Source: Ciona intestinalis (lineage: Eukaryota > Chordata > Ascidiacea > Phlebobranchia > Cionidae). From it: a stretch of DNA of 64,000 bases. The stretch is taken from NCBI RefSeq assembly GCF_000224145.3, contig NC_020166.2:6743632-6807631 (forward strand). The letters are read 5' to 3'. A program made the translations under genes and the position numbers. This document shows, one piece after another, positions 23,085 through 36,034 of this stretch; the first letter of the stretch is position 1, and each line of letters starts with the position of its first letter. The notes under the pieces are model-generated. The model saw nothing but the letters and a program-made list of their open reading frames with translations, was not told the origin of the DNA and ran no database searches.

Positions 23085-23595
23085 AAGATGTAAAAAAAGA
23101 CGAGTCAAATTAAAAATAAATGCCATCCCTTTTGTGGTTTGTATATGCTGGTAAAGGCAATGTCAGTTTTGAAACAGGTTACATGTATAACAAAATGCTT
23201 GTATGCAAGATATAGTGAGAAATCCTGTGTATGGCTGGTCATGTGACAGGTTGTAAAAGTGGATATGAACTAAGATGCAGATGATAAAAAAAGATGTAAA
23301 AAAAGACGAGTCAAATTAAAAAAAAATGCCATCCCTTTTGTCGTTTGTATATGCTGGTAAAGGCAATGTCAGTTTTGAAACAGGTTACATATATATAACA
23401 AAATGCTTGTATGCAAGATATAGTGAGAAATCATGTGTGTCGTTTGTATATGCTGGTAAAGGCAATGTCAGTTTTGAAACAGGTTTCATATATAACAAAA
23501 TGCTTGTATGCAAGATATAGTGAGAAATCATGTGTATGGCTGGTTATGACAGGTTGTAAAAGTGGATATGAAGTAAGATGCAGATGATAAAACAC
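23085..23595. repeat. Local tandem repeat, unit about 150-205 bp
   Basis: Three partial copies of a block containing GTATATGCTGGTAAAGGCAA, AAAATGCTTGTATGCAAGAT and GGTTGTAAAAGTGGATATGA start near 23095, 23300 and 23437. The third lacks the left part of the unit. Confidence 0.8.
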
Positions 23596-24440
23596 CCCAA
23601 TTTTCTGTTTACCTCATGTAACTTCATTCATTCATTCAACCGATAGTGGTAAAGATGGCTGCAGTCCACAACATATTGTGTGTCCACAAAAGTTTGAATC
23701 CAACCGCTTAAACAAATATTCCTTCCCTGCTTCCATTATTTCATTTGTAATTTTGTCATCATCTAGTCCAGGTAGATATATATCCAGTGTACCTTTATTT
23801 GCCATCAAAATTTCAAAGGATTTTCATCATGGTTTTTATCTTGCCTTTATAATTATAATTTCTTCTTTGGTCGGACAAATGGCCAAGAATAGCACAGGCA
23901 GTTTATTATCCTGTTAATGTTATGACAAGCAGCTATCCAGTGTACCTTTATTTGCCATCAAAATTTCAAAGGATTTTCATCATGGTTTTTATCTTGCCTT
24001 TATAATCATAATTTCTTCTTTGGCTGGACAGGTGGCCAAGAATAGCACAGGCAGTTTATTATCCTGTTAATGTTATGACAAGCAGCCAAGCCGTACATGC
24101 TTCTCACAGACTACAAAAATTCAAATGCAACTGCTTATTTAGTTGGTAAGCTTGTGTATTCTGGTGAAGCACTTGCCGGGCCATTTAATTATTTTTCATC
24201 TCCAAGAGCATCATATGAAAGCTCCCCAGTACAAAAACACTGACCAGAAATGACTTCCAAAATTGACAACACTAATGACTGGACATTCTTAGGTGAAATA
24301 TGCAAACATTGGTGGAATCAAGGCAAAGAAATGTGATAAATGCAAGCATTGTTATACATGGGTTACAGGAAACAATCAAGGTGCATATTGCATATACATT
24401 ACGCCAGCTGGACAGATTAAGCTCTTCCAGTGCTGTATGG
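23596..24440. repeat. 150-bp tandem duplication and unidentified flank
   Basis: A block beginning TATCCAGTGTACCTTTATTT and ending TGTTATGACAAGCAGC occurs twice (about 23778-23930 and 23933-24085) with few differences. The flanks resemble broken coding sequence on either strand, but no family is recognisable. Confidence 0.6.
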
Positions 24441-24715
24441 ACTGGCAGTTGGGCCTTGTAATGCCTTTGCAGTTCTCACTGTTATCTGTAGCGTGATGTC
24501 GTTTTGTCGAATAAACTGGGTTGTAACCTGGACTTGTCATAGAGTTATTACTTTTCTGCTGGAGTCGGATTTCTGTTGAGGGAGGTGCGTGTTATCATAG
24601 ACACCTTAAATGTAATAGACTGAACTCGATAACAAACTTTCAGACTGGTGTTTAAGTTGTATCTCTATGGTAAAAGACAGTAGCGTCGGTAAAGTTATAA
24701 ATACAGACAGATCAT
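24441..24715 (+). mobile_element. LTR-like 3' portion
   Basis: CGTGATGTCGTTTTGTCGAA, an AATAAA signal and TAACCTGGACTTGTCATAGA parallel the LTR-like segment at 10688-11028. Only a partial copy is present and it runs into a gap. Fossil. Confidence 0.35.
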
Positions 24716-24840
24716 NNNNNNNNNNNNNNNNNNNNNNNNNNNNNNNNNNNNNNNNNNNNNNNNNNNNNNNNNNNNNNNNNNNNNNNNNNNNNNNNNNNNN
24801 NNNNNNNNNNNNNNNNNNNNNNNNNNNNNNNNNNNNNNNN
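24716..24840. other. Assembly gap (125 N)
   Basis: Run of 125 N. It removes the left end of the MITE that follows. Confidence 0.95.
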
Positions 24841-25022
24841 GAAAGATGGAACACCTTTAACACATAATATCCAAATAGCCTGATCGTGTTTTAAACAATT
24901 AACAACGGTTTGTGGCAGTCGTGAAGATACGGTTTTATAATTCATTAAATATTCTTTGTTTACTACTAAATGAAAAGAGAAAACGAAATGAAAAGATGTC
25001 CCATCCACCCCCACCCTGCTAT
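24841..25022 (-). mobile_element. MITE copy, left end in gap
   Basis: GATCGTGTTTTAAACAATTA and the right end GATGTCCCATCCACCCCCAC followed by CCTGCTATA identify the family. It sits just downstream of the STT3B polyadenylation signal. Confidence 0.8.
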
Positions 25023-25755
25023 ATTAATTAATCCTTTTACTACAAATTCTTTACCAATCTTGAAACAACAATACAGTTTTGTGAATTTTGATCCTACTTC
25101 GAGGTGACCTTCTTCTCATTACGGAATATTCGGGTCTTTCAATAAGCGAGTAATCAGCAGCTTTATTTATTTCCCCGTTTCATACATAGGCATCACGATA
25201 CAAGGTGTACACAAAAAAATGCTACCTTTCTGTGTAATGGAACAATTAATGTTGACGCGGCATTTCCAATTTGCTGAAGCAGAAGCCAGCAGCAAATGAC
25301 GATGAACTTACGAAGTGAAATTGGACGAATTTCTTCAGGTAGCCGATTTTCGGAAAACACATAATTAGTTGCGCTTTCCACAGTATTGGGAGATGGGTGT
25401 AAAAATGACGGACCGAGTACAAACACACACGCATAGATACATACATACAAACACGACGAACCATACAGCCCGTGTGTATATTTCTTTAGGTGAAATACTC
25501 GTTTTAGTGTAACGTAACGACACGAACATAAGACTGCATCGGAAACAGTACGGTTATAGACACTCGGTAAATTTTCATTGGCACACCAAATACGATTGTA
25601 ATACACCGGTTTAGAGACGACAAATTGTGCTGCAGAAAAGACAGTAGCGAAACCATATGCTAAATTCTGGCGGTTCCGATTTTTCCGCATTTTCCGGTTT
25701 AAAACCAATCATTGCACAGTCGTTTTCATGACGTTGCAGCTGCGTTATAGTGACA

Positions 25756-28700
25756 TCACAGTGACCTTTTGTTTGCTTTGCGTGACCTTTTCGTCGTCTT
25801 CTGATTGGTTACTGGGCGAGATCGTAAACCTTTTTTCGTCTCCAGTTTGTTTTTAATGAAACCTCGACGTTTTTTGGATGTCTGAACGACATAGGGCATA
25901 ATAAAAACGGTTTTGTAATTATGGGCACAAAGCTATCAAAACTACAGAGTACATTGCATTGGTTTACCTATTACTTTATTAAAATAAATGATGTGTCAAA
26001 GTTGGCTTACCTTTCTAGACATATGCTTAGCTTTGTAATGTTTGGACACAGGAGGGCGACCAAGAGGTACGCGGTTTGCTGGCTTCTTCACTCTGTTTAA
26101 AAAAGAAGCCGTTTTAAAATATGTACAAATTCAAAACGACGTTAATGATGGTAACTCAACATCACGACCATGTAATCACGGCCGTGATTGTGTTTTGNNN
26201 NNNNNNNNNNNNNNNNNNNNNNNNNNNNNNNNNNNNNNNNNNNNNNNNNNNNNNNNNNNNNNNNNNNNNNNNNNNNNNNNNNNNNNNNNNNNNNNNNNNN
26301 NNNNNNNNNNNNNNNNNNNNNNTTCTGGAAACTTAAGAAAATATATTTAATTTGTTTTACCGATAATAGCTCATCTTGTACATGAGACAGTTAAGCAGGC
26401 TGGGGGAACCCCCTTGATCGACACGGAATTCACCGTTCTGGGTGAAGTATTTGCTTTCCTTGATATCACCAGGGTGTTCCCCTTCAGCGATACGCACCTG
26501 TATAAGATTTCTTTGTTCAGAACAAACACTAACGAAGCCAGAAAATAATAAAGACAGTGGTTTTTAAGATAAGAGGGATAATTATTTTAGTAAAACACTT
26601 TCACTTTACAGTGCAATTGGGATACCCTCTTATAATGAGAAATGACTGAATTCCCTTAAACAGAAAATCGGTTATCATATGTGCGTTTTGGATCCAATAA
26701 ATTTCACACTAAAAAAAAGGTGCCGATATATTTGTTTTACCAATATTTGACCCGTTGACAATGGAAACCAAATTATAAGAAAAACAAGAGAGCGAAACTT
26801 ACCATCCATAGAAACTTATTGATGTCATCGCCCGAGTATCCGATCATACCTCCAAATATAATGAGGACATAATCAACATCCAACATCCTCATGATCTCGA
26901 TGGATTTATCTTCCGTGGATGCCATTGCTTTACCAACCTAATCAAAATATCATCGATGATTAAATTGTCAAAAAATACAAAAAAAATCCTTTTTTTTATT
27001 GCGAGAAATAAATACCCTGCTGCTGTAGTTACCAAACAAAATGTGTGACTTGATATCCCAAAATTAATTACTCCAGAATAAATTGCTAAGCTTCATATGT
27101 TAGTTATACTAAAGTATATCAATCATATTTGTTGAATCAAATATATATATATAGTAGAGTGGGGAAGATGGGACACCTTTTCATTCTATGTTCTCACTCT
27201 GTTTGGTAGTAAACAAAAAAAACATTTAATGATTAATAAAAATGTATGCTCATGGCTCCTATAGACACTTGTTAATTGTCTAAAACAGGATCAGGATATT
27301 TAGATACTATGTGCCAAAGGTGTTTTGTCCCCCTCCCAACTGTAAATATATATTTTAAATAATTTCACTTATTTCCTGACTTGCGTTTCAGCATTATGGT
27401 GTTATATGTTATGTAAGTGCTTTATACAGATAAATAACTTATAGAAAGTAGTAAAATACCCACCAATGCAATATGACTGTTGTTCCAAGTGTTATTATCA
27501 ACAAGTGTTGTTCGGTTAGCCATCCCCGCAATCTGGTATCCGTAATCCCACCATGACATCACACGTGCTCGGTCATGCGTGTTCTGTCTCAACCAATGGT
27601 AAGCCTCACGAAAGTCATCAAGGATAACTCGAGACCTAAGGTAAATTAATTTTTGGTAAAAAAGTAAAATATTTTTTTGGTAAGATTTTTAAGTTACTAC
27701 TATTTTTAGAACATATATATATATAATAAATCTTAAAAAAATGCTTAAATTGTGGTCCATATTTTATCGATATTTTGCCGACTAAATAAATTAATGTTAT
27801 TTTTATGTTACCCGTCGTTATTATAGGAAGCAAGCACGACACTTGGACTCGAGTAAGCATTGCTCGTCACCCATGTGCAGTGAACCACGAACAGCATCAA
27901 CATCAACAAGAATGACATCATCACAAGACCCTGTGACATCATCAAAGTTATTATTAGGTGAAAAAAAATAACTTAAAATTTTATGTAAACAAATAGGCTT
28001 ACAGCTGAGGGTATTTCGCATATTTATAAAATATAATTTAATGCAAGTTGGACAATGTTTTTCAGTAAAAGATGCCGAACTTATTTAAAACCGCCTTAAC
28101 ATGAGATGCACCATCAATTTTTTTCAGTTGTTTAGATATGAAAATTTAAAACATAAATTTGTCAACAATTAAGCTTTTAAACACTATCATTTTATGACAA
28201 ATTCCAACATACGGCATGCAATAAAAGTCAGTAAATTGGGTCATATGATACAAAGCATAAACGTAATGTTTTTATACTTTTTTTTTATATAAGACACATT
28301 GACATTTATGCTCACCTTAACATTTGCACCAAGACCGACGAATTCTTGTTTATTTTTCTTACCACCAGTAGGTGGGGCTGATGAGGAACTCGATTTCTTT
28401 GCAGCTGAAAATTAAAAGCATCTATATGATTTTTTTTTTAAAGTCACAATTAAAAAAAAAATATGTTAGATCGCTTTAAAAAATATATACACTTTTTAAG
28501 GCAAAAGTTTTAACAAGGCTTTGTCAAGTTCTAACATATTATAGAACTGTTGTTCATTTCTATTTTTTTTAAACTAAAAAAAAACAAGTTGTGTGTTGCG
28601 AATCAACTCTGGTGGAAATCCATGACGTACCACACTGCAAGACCTTCTATTCTGTAGATTAGAATAAAACAAAATAATTTTTACCTCGGTTGCTTTTTCC

Positions 28701-31700
28701 TGCTTTGTCATACAAACTACGAGGGGATTGTGACTCAGCATTTTGTGCTTCATCGCCCTCGCTATCGTCGTCATCTCCAACCATCGCATATTCACCATTG
28801 TCGTTGTTCTGCATGAACGAGCATGTTTATTTTTATTTTTTACATAAGAAATATAAAAAATATTTTTCTTCCTGGCAGTAAATTGTCTGCACATTGTATT
28901 TAAAGTCTTTACTAAAAGTGCAACGAAAAACGATCAAAATTTGCAGCCACCTTTTAAAATTCATACCCATACAAAAGTCACCACGCTACCATAAACTATC
29001 ACCAACTGGCAACCAACCTAAACAATTACCTGCGACTTTTCAAGCTGCCACTCCTGGCCATAAGCATGAAAAAAACAATTTTCGAATAAAACAACCACAT
29101 ATTTGCCCCACAAAACCAAGTATGACATCATAATAGCTTACCCGAGCTATGCTGGCTCTCTTTTTGTTTTCTTTCTTGTTTTTTAAATTTCCTTCATTGT
29201 CATCATCCTAATGAATTAAAATAATAATTTTATTAATTATGTTTGGTAATCAGGGAAAATTTAATATGCCAATTTAAAAGAAACAACTAAAAATTTTTTT
29301 TTTAAATGTAGACGTTTTAGGTTTTTAACAAAATTATAAAATATATTTTCCTAATTTGTTGATAATTTTAGATTTCTAAACAGTATGCCTAAATTTTAAT
29401 CCTATATTAATATTAATACCATAAATTAAGGTCACTGTTCATAGAAACAGATAGAGTATGTATGTGTTATTAACAAAAAATAGTTTTCACCTTGATAAAA
29501 TAGCTAAGTGTTGCCGAAAAAGTGATGCCAGCTAGCATACACACAACTGGTGTAAGTGTCAACATCAAACGAACCATTACACCGGCAAAATAAGCTGCAA
29601 ACACTGCATACAGGACCACTGCGCAACAGAACAGAATAAAATGTTACAACTTTTTTATAAAATTTTCGAAATTTATTTAAAATTTTTAAAAACATACAGT
29701 TTTACTTAGTTTAGCATTAAAGAATAAGAAAATAAACAAAAACATTTTTTAAAACAACTAATTTATGAACAATTTAATTACTGAACAAAATACCATTCAA
29801 AAGACCATGCCTATAAAAACCTCACTAATTTCTAAGAGATGAACACCTGAAATACATTAACAATAGCAAAAGAAGTGATCTCACCAAAAACTCTTTCATC
29901 ATTTATCTTATGGATGCAAAGCCAGATTCCTACTGGGAAAGTGCACGAGAGGACATGAAGATCAAAGAAGAAGGATGACCATGTGGTTGGCTGATGTTCG
30001 GACACAGATGCAATGATCGGGATGTGGATCTTCGCGTACCCCGTGTCCCACAACGAGTAAAACCTTCCACTCCATGGAGCGATATATCCTGGTATAAGAA
30101 ATCGAATTACTTAAAGCCACAGTTTTTTAAAGATTTTCTTTAGTTGTGAACTATAAGCTTCTGAAACAGTGGTTAACAGTTAACTTGGTATGACCATTTC
30201 TATATTTACTTAATTATTTGCCTTTTACTTCCAAGCAATTAGTTTTTGAACATATACATACATATTATACCAGATTTTTTGTCATTTAAAATTAGTGAAG
30301 CATTAGACATTTTCAATACAATACATATACATAATTGTAACAAAGTAAAAATATAATCAAATAAAGAGTTCAATTCATTTGTCATGTAGTGAAGAACTAT
30401 TTCCCTACACTAACATAGTCATAATTTAGTGCTGAAACTCAATGCATATTCACCTGCATAAGTGAGTGCAACAACACCAACCACAAGGACAACACACATG
30501 ATAAGGATGGCGAGGAAGAAGAGTGATCGGAATTGTTGTTTGGTCGTGCGTGAACGAACATAGTCGAGAAAACAATAAACTTGCAGGAGAAGGAAAACGC
30601 CTAAAGTAAAACAACTTTATGAGGAACTTGCAACAATGAAATAATACAGAGATATTATTTGCATAAACCTCAGGTATCAGGGTAGGTAAGTCTACTTAGA
30701 AATTTTCTACACTGTTTTAATCAGTAAAATAAATCGTTAGATTTCCTTCACAGGAATAAACTTCTGACTTTTTATGCCTATTCTTCATTATAAAAAGTTT
30801 GAGGTCTCTGATTATTATATGTAAGAGTCCAGTTCTCTGCTACAAGAATAATTTTATGAACATTTTAATCTTGATTCACTGGACCTTGTACTTTAATTGC
30901 AGCCAAATTAAAAATTCCAATTAAAATCTAAAATCTTTAATTTTTTTACAAATTTTTTGTTTTTTAAGTTTTAAATTCTATGCACCTGCGGACGCCATAT
31001 GCTCGCTCGTTCTTATTGGTTGAAAACCAACGAATGGGATTTGCATTGAAAGCAGGAGACCCAGGATAAAGAATGTGGTGTATGCTGTGGAGACGAAATA
31101 TTAGTTTATAAGCTCAAGAGGGTTGTATTAATCTTTATTGGCTGTTGTTTTAATAGGCAACATATATATGTATTCAAAGTGGTCAAAACAATCAAAGAAA
31201 CTCGCTGTTAGAATATTAAAAATATCAAATTAAAAAATTTACCAAAAAATGAAAAGTTGACAGTAGTGTATTAAAAGATGTATTTGATAATGCAAATTTA
31301 ATTCTAAAATGCCAGTCATAATAACTACACTTGATGATGTGACTGCTATACTTAAGGGTGGTATTACGGATATACATAGGGAAATGAATCAGACAATCTT
31401 ACCAACATATACTCTGCTGGAGAATCTTTGCATTAGCAGCAACACAAACACATGGAGTGGGATAAGGTTTATAATGAACACATAACCTCCCCATGCTGAT
31501 ACCTGTGTTTTTAACCATTGTTAAAGATTAGTTAACTCAAATGATGGACCATGGAATTTATAAAAAAATATGTAAATATATGCAAAACTTATTACAAATT
31601 ATAAAGCTATATATACACCAATGACATCATGTACGTATTTTTGAATTACTTTAAAGATTCTATATTGCTATAGATCTATAGCCTATATGCATATTTGTGA

Positions 31701-33567
31701 ATGTTGTAATTTAGCTGCAACTTATTTGAAGTTTTATATTTGTATGAAAAAAGGAAAGTTGTAGCTCTATGTACTTACCATATAGAAATAAGAAAGTGCG
31801 CAACAAACAGCCCAGAACACGGAGCCTTTCTTTAATGCCTTGATCCACAAGAAATAAGTGAACTGAAGCGCAAAAATTGCAACACCTTCGTTGTCATAGC
31901 TGCCTGCCACTGACCGTGAAATGTAACCAGGCACTAAAATATAGAGTAAACAGATAAAATTGACAAAAAGTGACATTTCAATTAAAGAATTTGTGTGTTT
32001 GATACAAAGACACAATTCCCATATATATCTGTTGAATTATTAATAATGGAACAAATGTAAAAGCTAACATTGCGTAAATTCAATATTACTGTTAGTTTTA
32101 AAGTGATAGAAATGACAGTATTGACTCGTTTTTACACATAACAGAATATACTTAATTAGAAAAATATATATATATATATAAAAAAATAAAATGCATTATT
32201 TAAACACACGTAATAAGATGGCAAAATGTAAAATATATATTTTTTAAACTTTATTAAAAACATTGACACATAAAACTTTAATCTCTTCTTTTTTCCATCA
32301 ACTGAAATTTAAGACTCAATTGTTTAATTTTAAGTACTGGTTCAATAAGCATAAATAATGAACCAAGGCTCGAACGGTTTTTTCTCAGTTTCTGAACAAC
32401 AAACATACACATAAAGAACTTGATCAACACATTTGCCCCTTACCTATTGCTATGAAACAAGCAGCAAAAAGACCTGCTCCCGAACTCCACAATTCCTTTG
32501 TGAGGAAAAATGTAGCGATTGAGGTCAAGCCACTAAATAAAGGTGCAAGGAAGACACAAACATCACGTATGTGGACTGTGATGTGGAGGCTGTTCAATAT
32601 CCAATGTAGTAAGCCAGCAGTAACCATTAAACCAGGGTAGATCTAAAAAAAATGTCATTTTATCTTTAAAAGCTGAACAACAGAAAGTTATAACATCTTT
32701 ATGGGTAAGTGTTTTTCTGTACAAGAACTTGTAACAGTGATTTAGTGTGTTGATGCAAGTGATCAGTACAGGATGCTGTTTAGTTGTTTACTTCCTTGAA
32801 ATTCCACTGACAAACGATTGTCAACCAATGCTATTTATTATCGGTACTTCTGAAGTTCTACAGTTACATAGCTAGGTGGTACCTTCATGTTGAAGGCTTA
32901 AACTCAATTATAATTAAATGTTTGTATAATCTTTTTAATTAAGCTTGGTTGAAGTTTTTATCAGGTTTTAGTTACCACAAATATATTGTATCTTGAAAAC
33001 CCATTGCATAATTTAGAAAAACACCTTTTTTTGCTCAGAACAAACATGAAACAACTGTATAATTCAAGGTCAACAGGTTACTGTTAAACAAGAACTAGTC
33101 CCCCAAACACACAAGTAGTTAAAAAAGTGACAAAACACTTACAGTGCCACCCACAATCCTCCCAAGTGGGTACCATGCTCGTTCATCGAACCAGTTTAAA
33201 AAGTCATAGTAACCGAACGTAGACAGGCGGTGAGTTGCTCTGTAGTTAAACCTGCAATGAATACAAACTTTTGAAGAGGTTTTATTCATCATTTGAACTA
33301 TATATGTACTTTTTTTAACATTACAAAATTATATTTATAAGATATTCAACACAAAGAAAAACCATGTTTCACGATACACATTTGACATTAAAGAACCCAC
33401 CATGGATCAAATTCATGGATAATGCTTTCAAATCGAATCACTGCGAATAATCTTGACGCAAACGCTATGAGGCAGCAGAGAGCAAGCACAACGACTATAA
33501 TAAGCGAGGTTAAAGCCCCGGGATTCCTAATTCCTTCCAGACCACCTACCAGGCCACCAGTGGCCAT
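25756..33567 (-). CDS. STT3B: Oligosaccharyltransferase catalytic subunit STT3B
   Basis: Multi-pass ER membrane enzyme that transfers glycans to Asn of nascent proteins. Exons: 33401-33567, 33143-33251, 32444-32642, 31779-31933, 31403-31502, 30986-31084, 30454-30600, 29885-30088, 29491-29618, 29142-29207, 28685-28808, 28316-28404, 27812-27930, 27464-27635, 26803-26937, 26361-26497, then one exon lost in the gap 26198-26322, then 26011-26092 and 25756-25881. Visible exons give 786 codons including the stop; human STT3B has 826 residues. Hallmarks are HEFDPWFNYR (metal-binding EL1), [10 protein letters not shown] (EL5) and WWDYG. The B-type features are [14 protein letters not shown], an acidic/Lys insert (exons 10-12), and the basic tail [11 protein letters not shown], which STT3A lacks. 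Start MATGG was chosen because a pyrimidine/AG site lies eight bases upstream; an in-frame ATG at 33612 is possible. AATAAA signals lie at 25162-25171 (complement). Confidence 0.95.
26198..26322. other. Assembly gap (125 N) hiding one STT3B exon
   Basis: The exon upstream ends in phase 2 after KMSYYR, and the exon downstream resumes in phase 2 at VKKPANR. The missing piece should be about 47 codons, covering the conserved PGFDRxRNxEIG region of STT3. Confidence 0.9.
27150..27342 (+). mobile_element. MITE copy in an STT3B intron
   Basis: Left end TAGAGTGGGGAAGATGGGAC, body GGTAGTAAACAAAAAAAACA and TTGTTAATTGTCTAAAACAG; the right repeat is diverged. It lies inside the intron 26938-27463, between the WWDYG exon and the next. 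Confidence 0.8.
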
Positions 33568-34334
33568 CTTATAACCTACGTTGGTTAATAAACAAGTTTT
33601 ATTGCCATGCATGTGATATAAGCCAATATGGGAGAATAGCGAGTGCAGTTTTGGTGAAACAATTTTATTTTTTACTTGAATGTAACATTACAAAAGTTAA
33701 ACAGCTTTATTTAAAGTTTAATAGATTTTGGAAGATTTCAAGTGTTGACATTACAGTTTAACAACTAACATTATTTTAAACATTAAAAAATTGCAAACAT
33801 TTGCCACACTCCCTATACTGTCACAAAAGGAATGTTTACACTCTTCACAAAGCTACAATTTATTCGTTGATTGTTTTGTCAAAATGCATTATAATAACTT
33901 TAAACTGAAAAAAAAACTATTTAAAACTAGGAATCATTTTTTCGGAAATTTAATGAAATTTATATAGTATTGAGCATTATGCAATGCTTTGAATAAAACT
34001 CCATTATATACAGATGAACTGCTGTTGGTTTAAATTAAAAGGCACAGAGGGTAAACAGCAATAGATGTTTTACATGTTTCATCATACAGAACGAATTGAG
34101 CAATGCGGACACGAATGCAAATAAATGCTTCATATTAATCGAGTGTTTGTAGTTGAAGACCAACAGTAAAAGCGCAACAGTTGCTTTAGAAATAAAACAT
34201 CACCAAAATTTAATTAATCACGAAATATATATTTAAATATATGTTTTTAAATAATTCTGACATGCTGGCAGAAAGGTTCAAAAAACACCCAACACATATT
34301 AGAACTATTGACTAAAATCATAGAAGTTCAGTTT
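33568..34334. other. Spacer between KRTCAP2 and STT3B
   Basis: 768 bp separate the KRTCAP2 stop from the STT3B start on the same strand. The stretch is AT-rich and should hold the KRTCAP2 3'UTR and the STT3B promoter or outron. No other gene is seen. The spacing is longer than typical for an ascidian operon. Confidence 0.6.
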
Positions 34335-34745
34335 TTAATGCTTCTTCTTCTTTTGAACTTTTGCCTTTGGACCTGGTGTTGTTGGAACAGCACTCTGGTA
34401 CATGGAGCTGGATATTTGGTTGACGAAATACAGCATAGCACTGGAGAAGCCGAAACAAGTTGTCACGCAAACTCTGTGCACCAACCCTGATGCAGTCATG
34501 GCAAGAACAAGGCAAATGAGAACCTCTGGGAAAAGCTTGGCTTGGAAGTTGTCATCCAAAAACACATTCTCCAGGTTGCTAACGCCTGTAAGTAGCATAA
34601 GGAAGAGGACTGATCCAATAAAACCGCCCAAAATTGTAAACCATTCGGTCGATCCAAGTTGCACCTTGAAATATTGCATTCCGGCGAACAGAAGAACTGA
34701 CGATGTTAGAGACACAACAGCAGATGTAGATGTACTGACAGCCAT
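34335..34745 (-). CDS. KRTCAP2: Oligosaccharyltransferase subunit KRTCAP2 (KCP2)
   Basis: Single-exon 136-residue membrane protein, the same length as human KRTCAP2. Matching stretches include LLFAGMQ, STEWFTILGG, FQAKLFPEVLICLVLAM, ASGLVHRVCVTTCFGFS and the polylysine C-terminus KKKKH. It has about four hydrophobic segments. In mammals it is an accessory subunit of OST in the ER membrane, associated mainly with STT3A complexes at the translocon. The start was set at MAVSTSTS, which aligns with the human MVVGTGTS; an upstream in-frame ATG at 34760 would add five residues. It lies upstream of STT3B on the same strand, so two subunits of one complex are neighbours. It lacks introns, unlike its neighbours. 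Confidence 0.95.
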   Translation of the reverse strand: MAVSTSTSAVVSLTSSVLLFAGMQYFKVQLGSTEWFTILGGFIGSVLFLMLLTGVSNLENVFLDDNFQAKLFPEVLICLVLAMTASGLVHRVCVTTCFGFSSAMLYFVNQISSSMYQSAVPTTPGPKAKVQKKKKH

Positions 34746-35476
34746 ATTATTTCCTTGCAATGATATACAATACTTAATACAAATCTTACGCTGTCCTTGT
34801 GTTCAGTATAGTCGAATACAAGCAATTTTAGACTGACGTATAACTTTAAATCTCTTTACTATCGTTCCGAAAAAAGCGTGAGTTGGCGGCGTAACCTTTC
34901 ACCCCAAGCCAACCGAATCGCGACGTGTACGACTATAGAAATCGTATAATTTTTTGTTATAAAGTGGGGTGTTAAAACATCGCTTTGTCTGCGGCCTACT
35001 ATAATTAGACTGCATACTAGTTTATTACAAATGTGTAAATGTTTGCATACATTTCCTTTACAAATAGCGCATTGTACTAATGGTCATACAAACCTAAGTG
35101 GGCCAATAAATGTTTACTGACTATCACAAAAAGAAGTGTTTTATCCTACTTGCATTTGTAATTATATAAATTAAAGCGAAATAAAACAAAGACGATGTAC
35201 TCCTTGTCGTACAAGTTTAATCACGCTAAAATGATGTCATAAGAACAATATCTCTGTTGATCCGCGTTGCCTGCACCGCTATCAACTTAACCACCGTATC
35301 TAAAGTGTCTTCTACTCAACAAAGATAACGTTTTAAAAATAGTCACGCTCTTTGTGAAATGCAAATGCAACCGCTAGTTACGGTGGTGCGGTCAGACAAG
35401 GCAGTCATTTAAAACTATTGTAATTTAAAAACAAATGCGGCAGACAAAGTAAACGTTATGGAAAGGGATTAATAAT
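34746..35476. other. Upstream region of KRTCAP2
   Basis: No gene is seen. A CATTGCAAGG site 9-18 bases upstream of the KRTCAP2 start is a possible splice (or trans-splice) acceptor. A slightly GC-richer patch at 34870-34940 may be promoter. Confidence 0.4.
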
Positions 35477-35800
35477 TTAGTCTTTCGTTACAGCGTTTTG
35501 TGACAATCTGTCAAAGCGATCTTGACAAAGTGCAAGTTTATTTTCAAGCTGTATAAGATTCTTCATTTCATGCCTATTTTTACGAGCCACTCTTGTTAAA
35601 TATTCGGCTTTTTTAGTCAAATCTTCAACGTTTCGATTGCTAGCTTTGCACGAGGAAATCATAACTCTTGCGTCATTTGTTTTACTTTTTGTGCGCCTTC
35701 TCAGCTTGTCCAGCGTAAAGAACATTTCTTGAAAGTACTGACTTAAATTTTCTTCCGAAAAAGTATCACCGTTGAAAGAGTCCTGCCATTCTTTCGACAT
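35477..35800 (-). CDS. Small coiled-coil-like protein, unrecognised
   Basis: Single-exon reading frame of 107 residues from MSKEWQDSFNGDTFS to the C-terminus QNAVTKD. It is hydrophilic with no membrane segment. The second half (DLTKKAEYLTRVARKNRHEM, then NLIQLENKLALCQDRFDRL) has heptad-like spacing of Leu/Ile and many charges, consistent with an alpha-helical coiled coil. The start was chosen at 35800 because TCCTTTTTAAG lies a few bases upstream, a good splice acceptor that could accept a spliced leader; an ATG at 35830 would add ten residues. I do not recognise the family. Small BLOC-1/BORC-type subunits have this architecture, but no signature was found. Confidence 0.65.
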   Translation of the reverse strand: MSKEWQDSFNGDTFSEENLSQYFQEMFFTLDKLRRRTKSKTNDARVMISSCKASNRNVEDLTKKAEYLTRVARKNRHEMKNLIQLENKLALCQDRFDRLSQNAVTKD

Positions 35801-36034
35801 GGCGCGCTTAAAAAGGATAACCATGTACAATAGTACAGTTTTATTTCCTCTGAGTTTCGTTATCTTTAGACATAGGATAGTGGGTTAAAAGAAAATTACT
35901 TTTATCTTTACATTATGACGGACATAATCATTATTTTGACGCAATAAAGGTGTTCAAAATGTAAAAAAATCTTAAAAATATAGATATCTTAAATAGTTTT
36001 AAAAACCCTCTGTTAAAAACCTTTCAGACCAAAG
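35801..36034. promoter_or_regulatory. Divergent spacer with an acceptor-like site before the secreted-protein gene
   Basis: The 234 bp between the minus-strand coiled-coil gene and the plus-strand secreted-protein gene are AT-rich. AACCTTTCAG ends at 36027, seven bases before the ATG at 36035. It has the form of a strong 3' splice acceptor with no preceding exon visible. Confidence 0.5.

Noticed and set aside
25193-25708. 171-residue minus-strand reading frame
   Set aside because: It lies wholly in the STT3B 3'UTR, between the stop at 25756 and the AATAAA at 25162-25171, and shows no domain.
34402-34836. 144-residue plus-strand reading frame
   Set aside because: It is the antisense shadow of KRTCAP2, whose protein is clearly recognisable on the minus strand.
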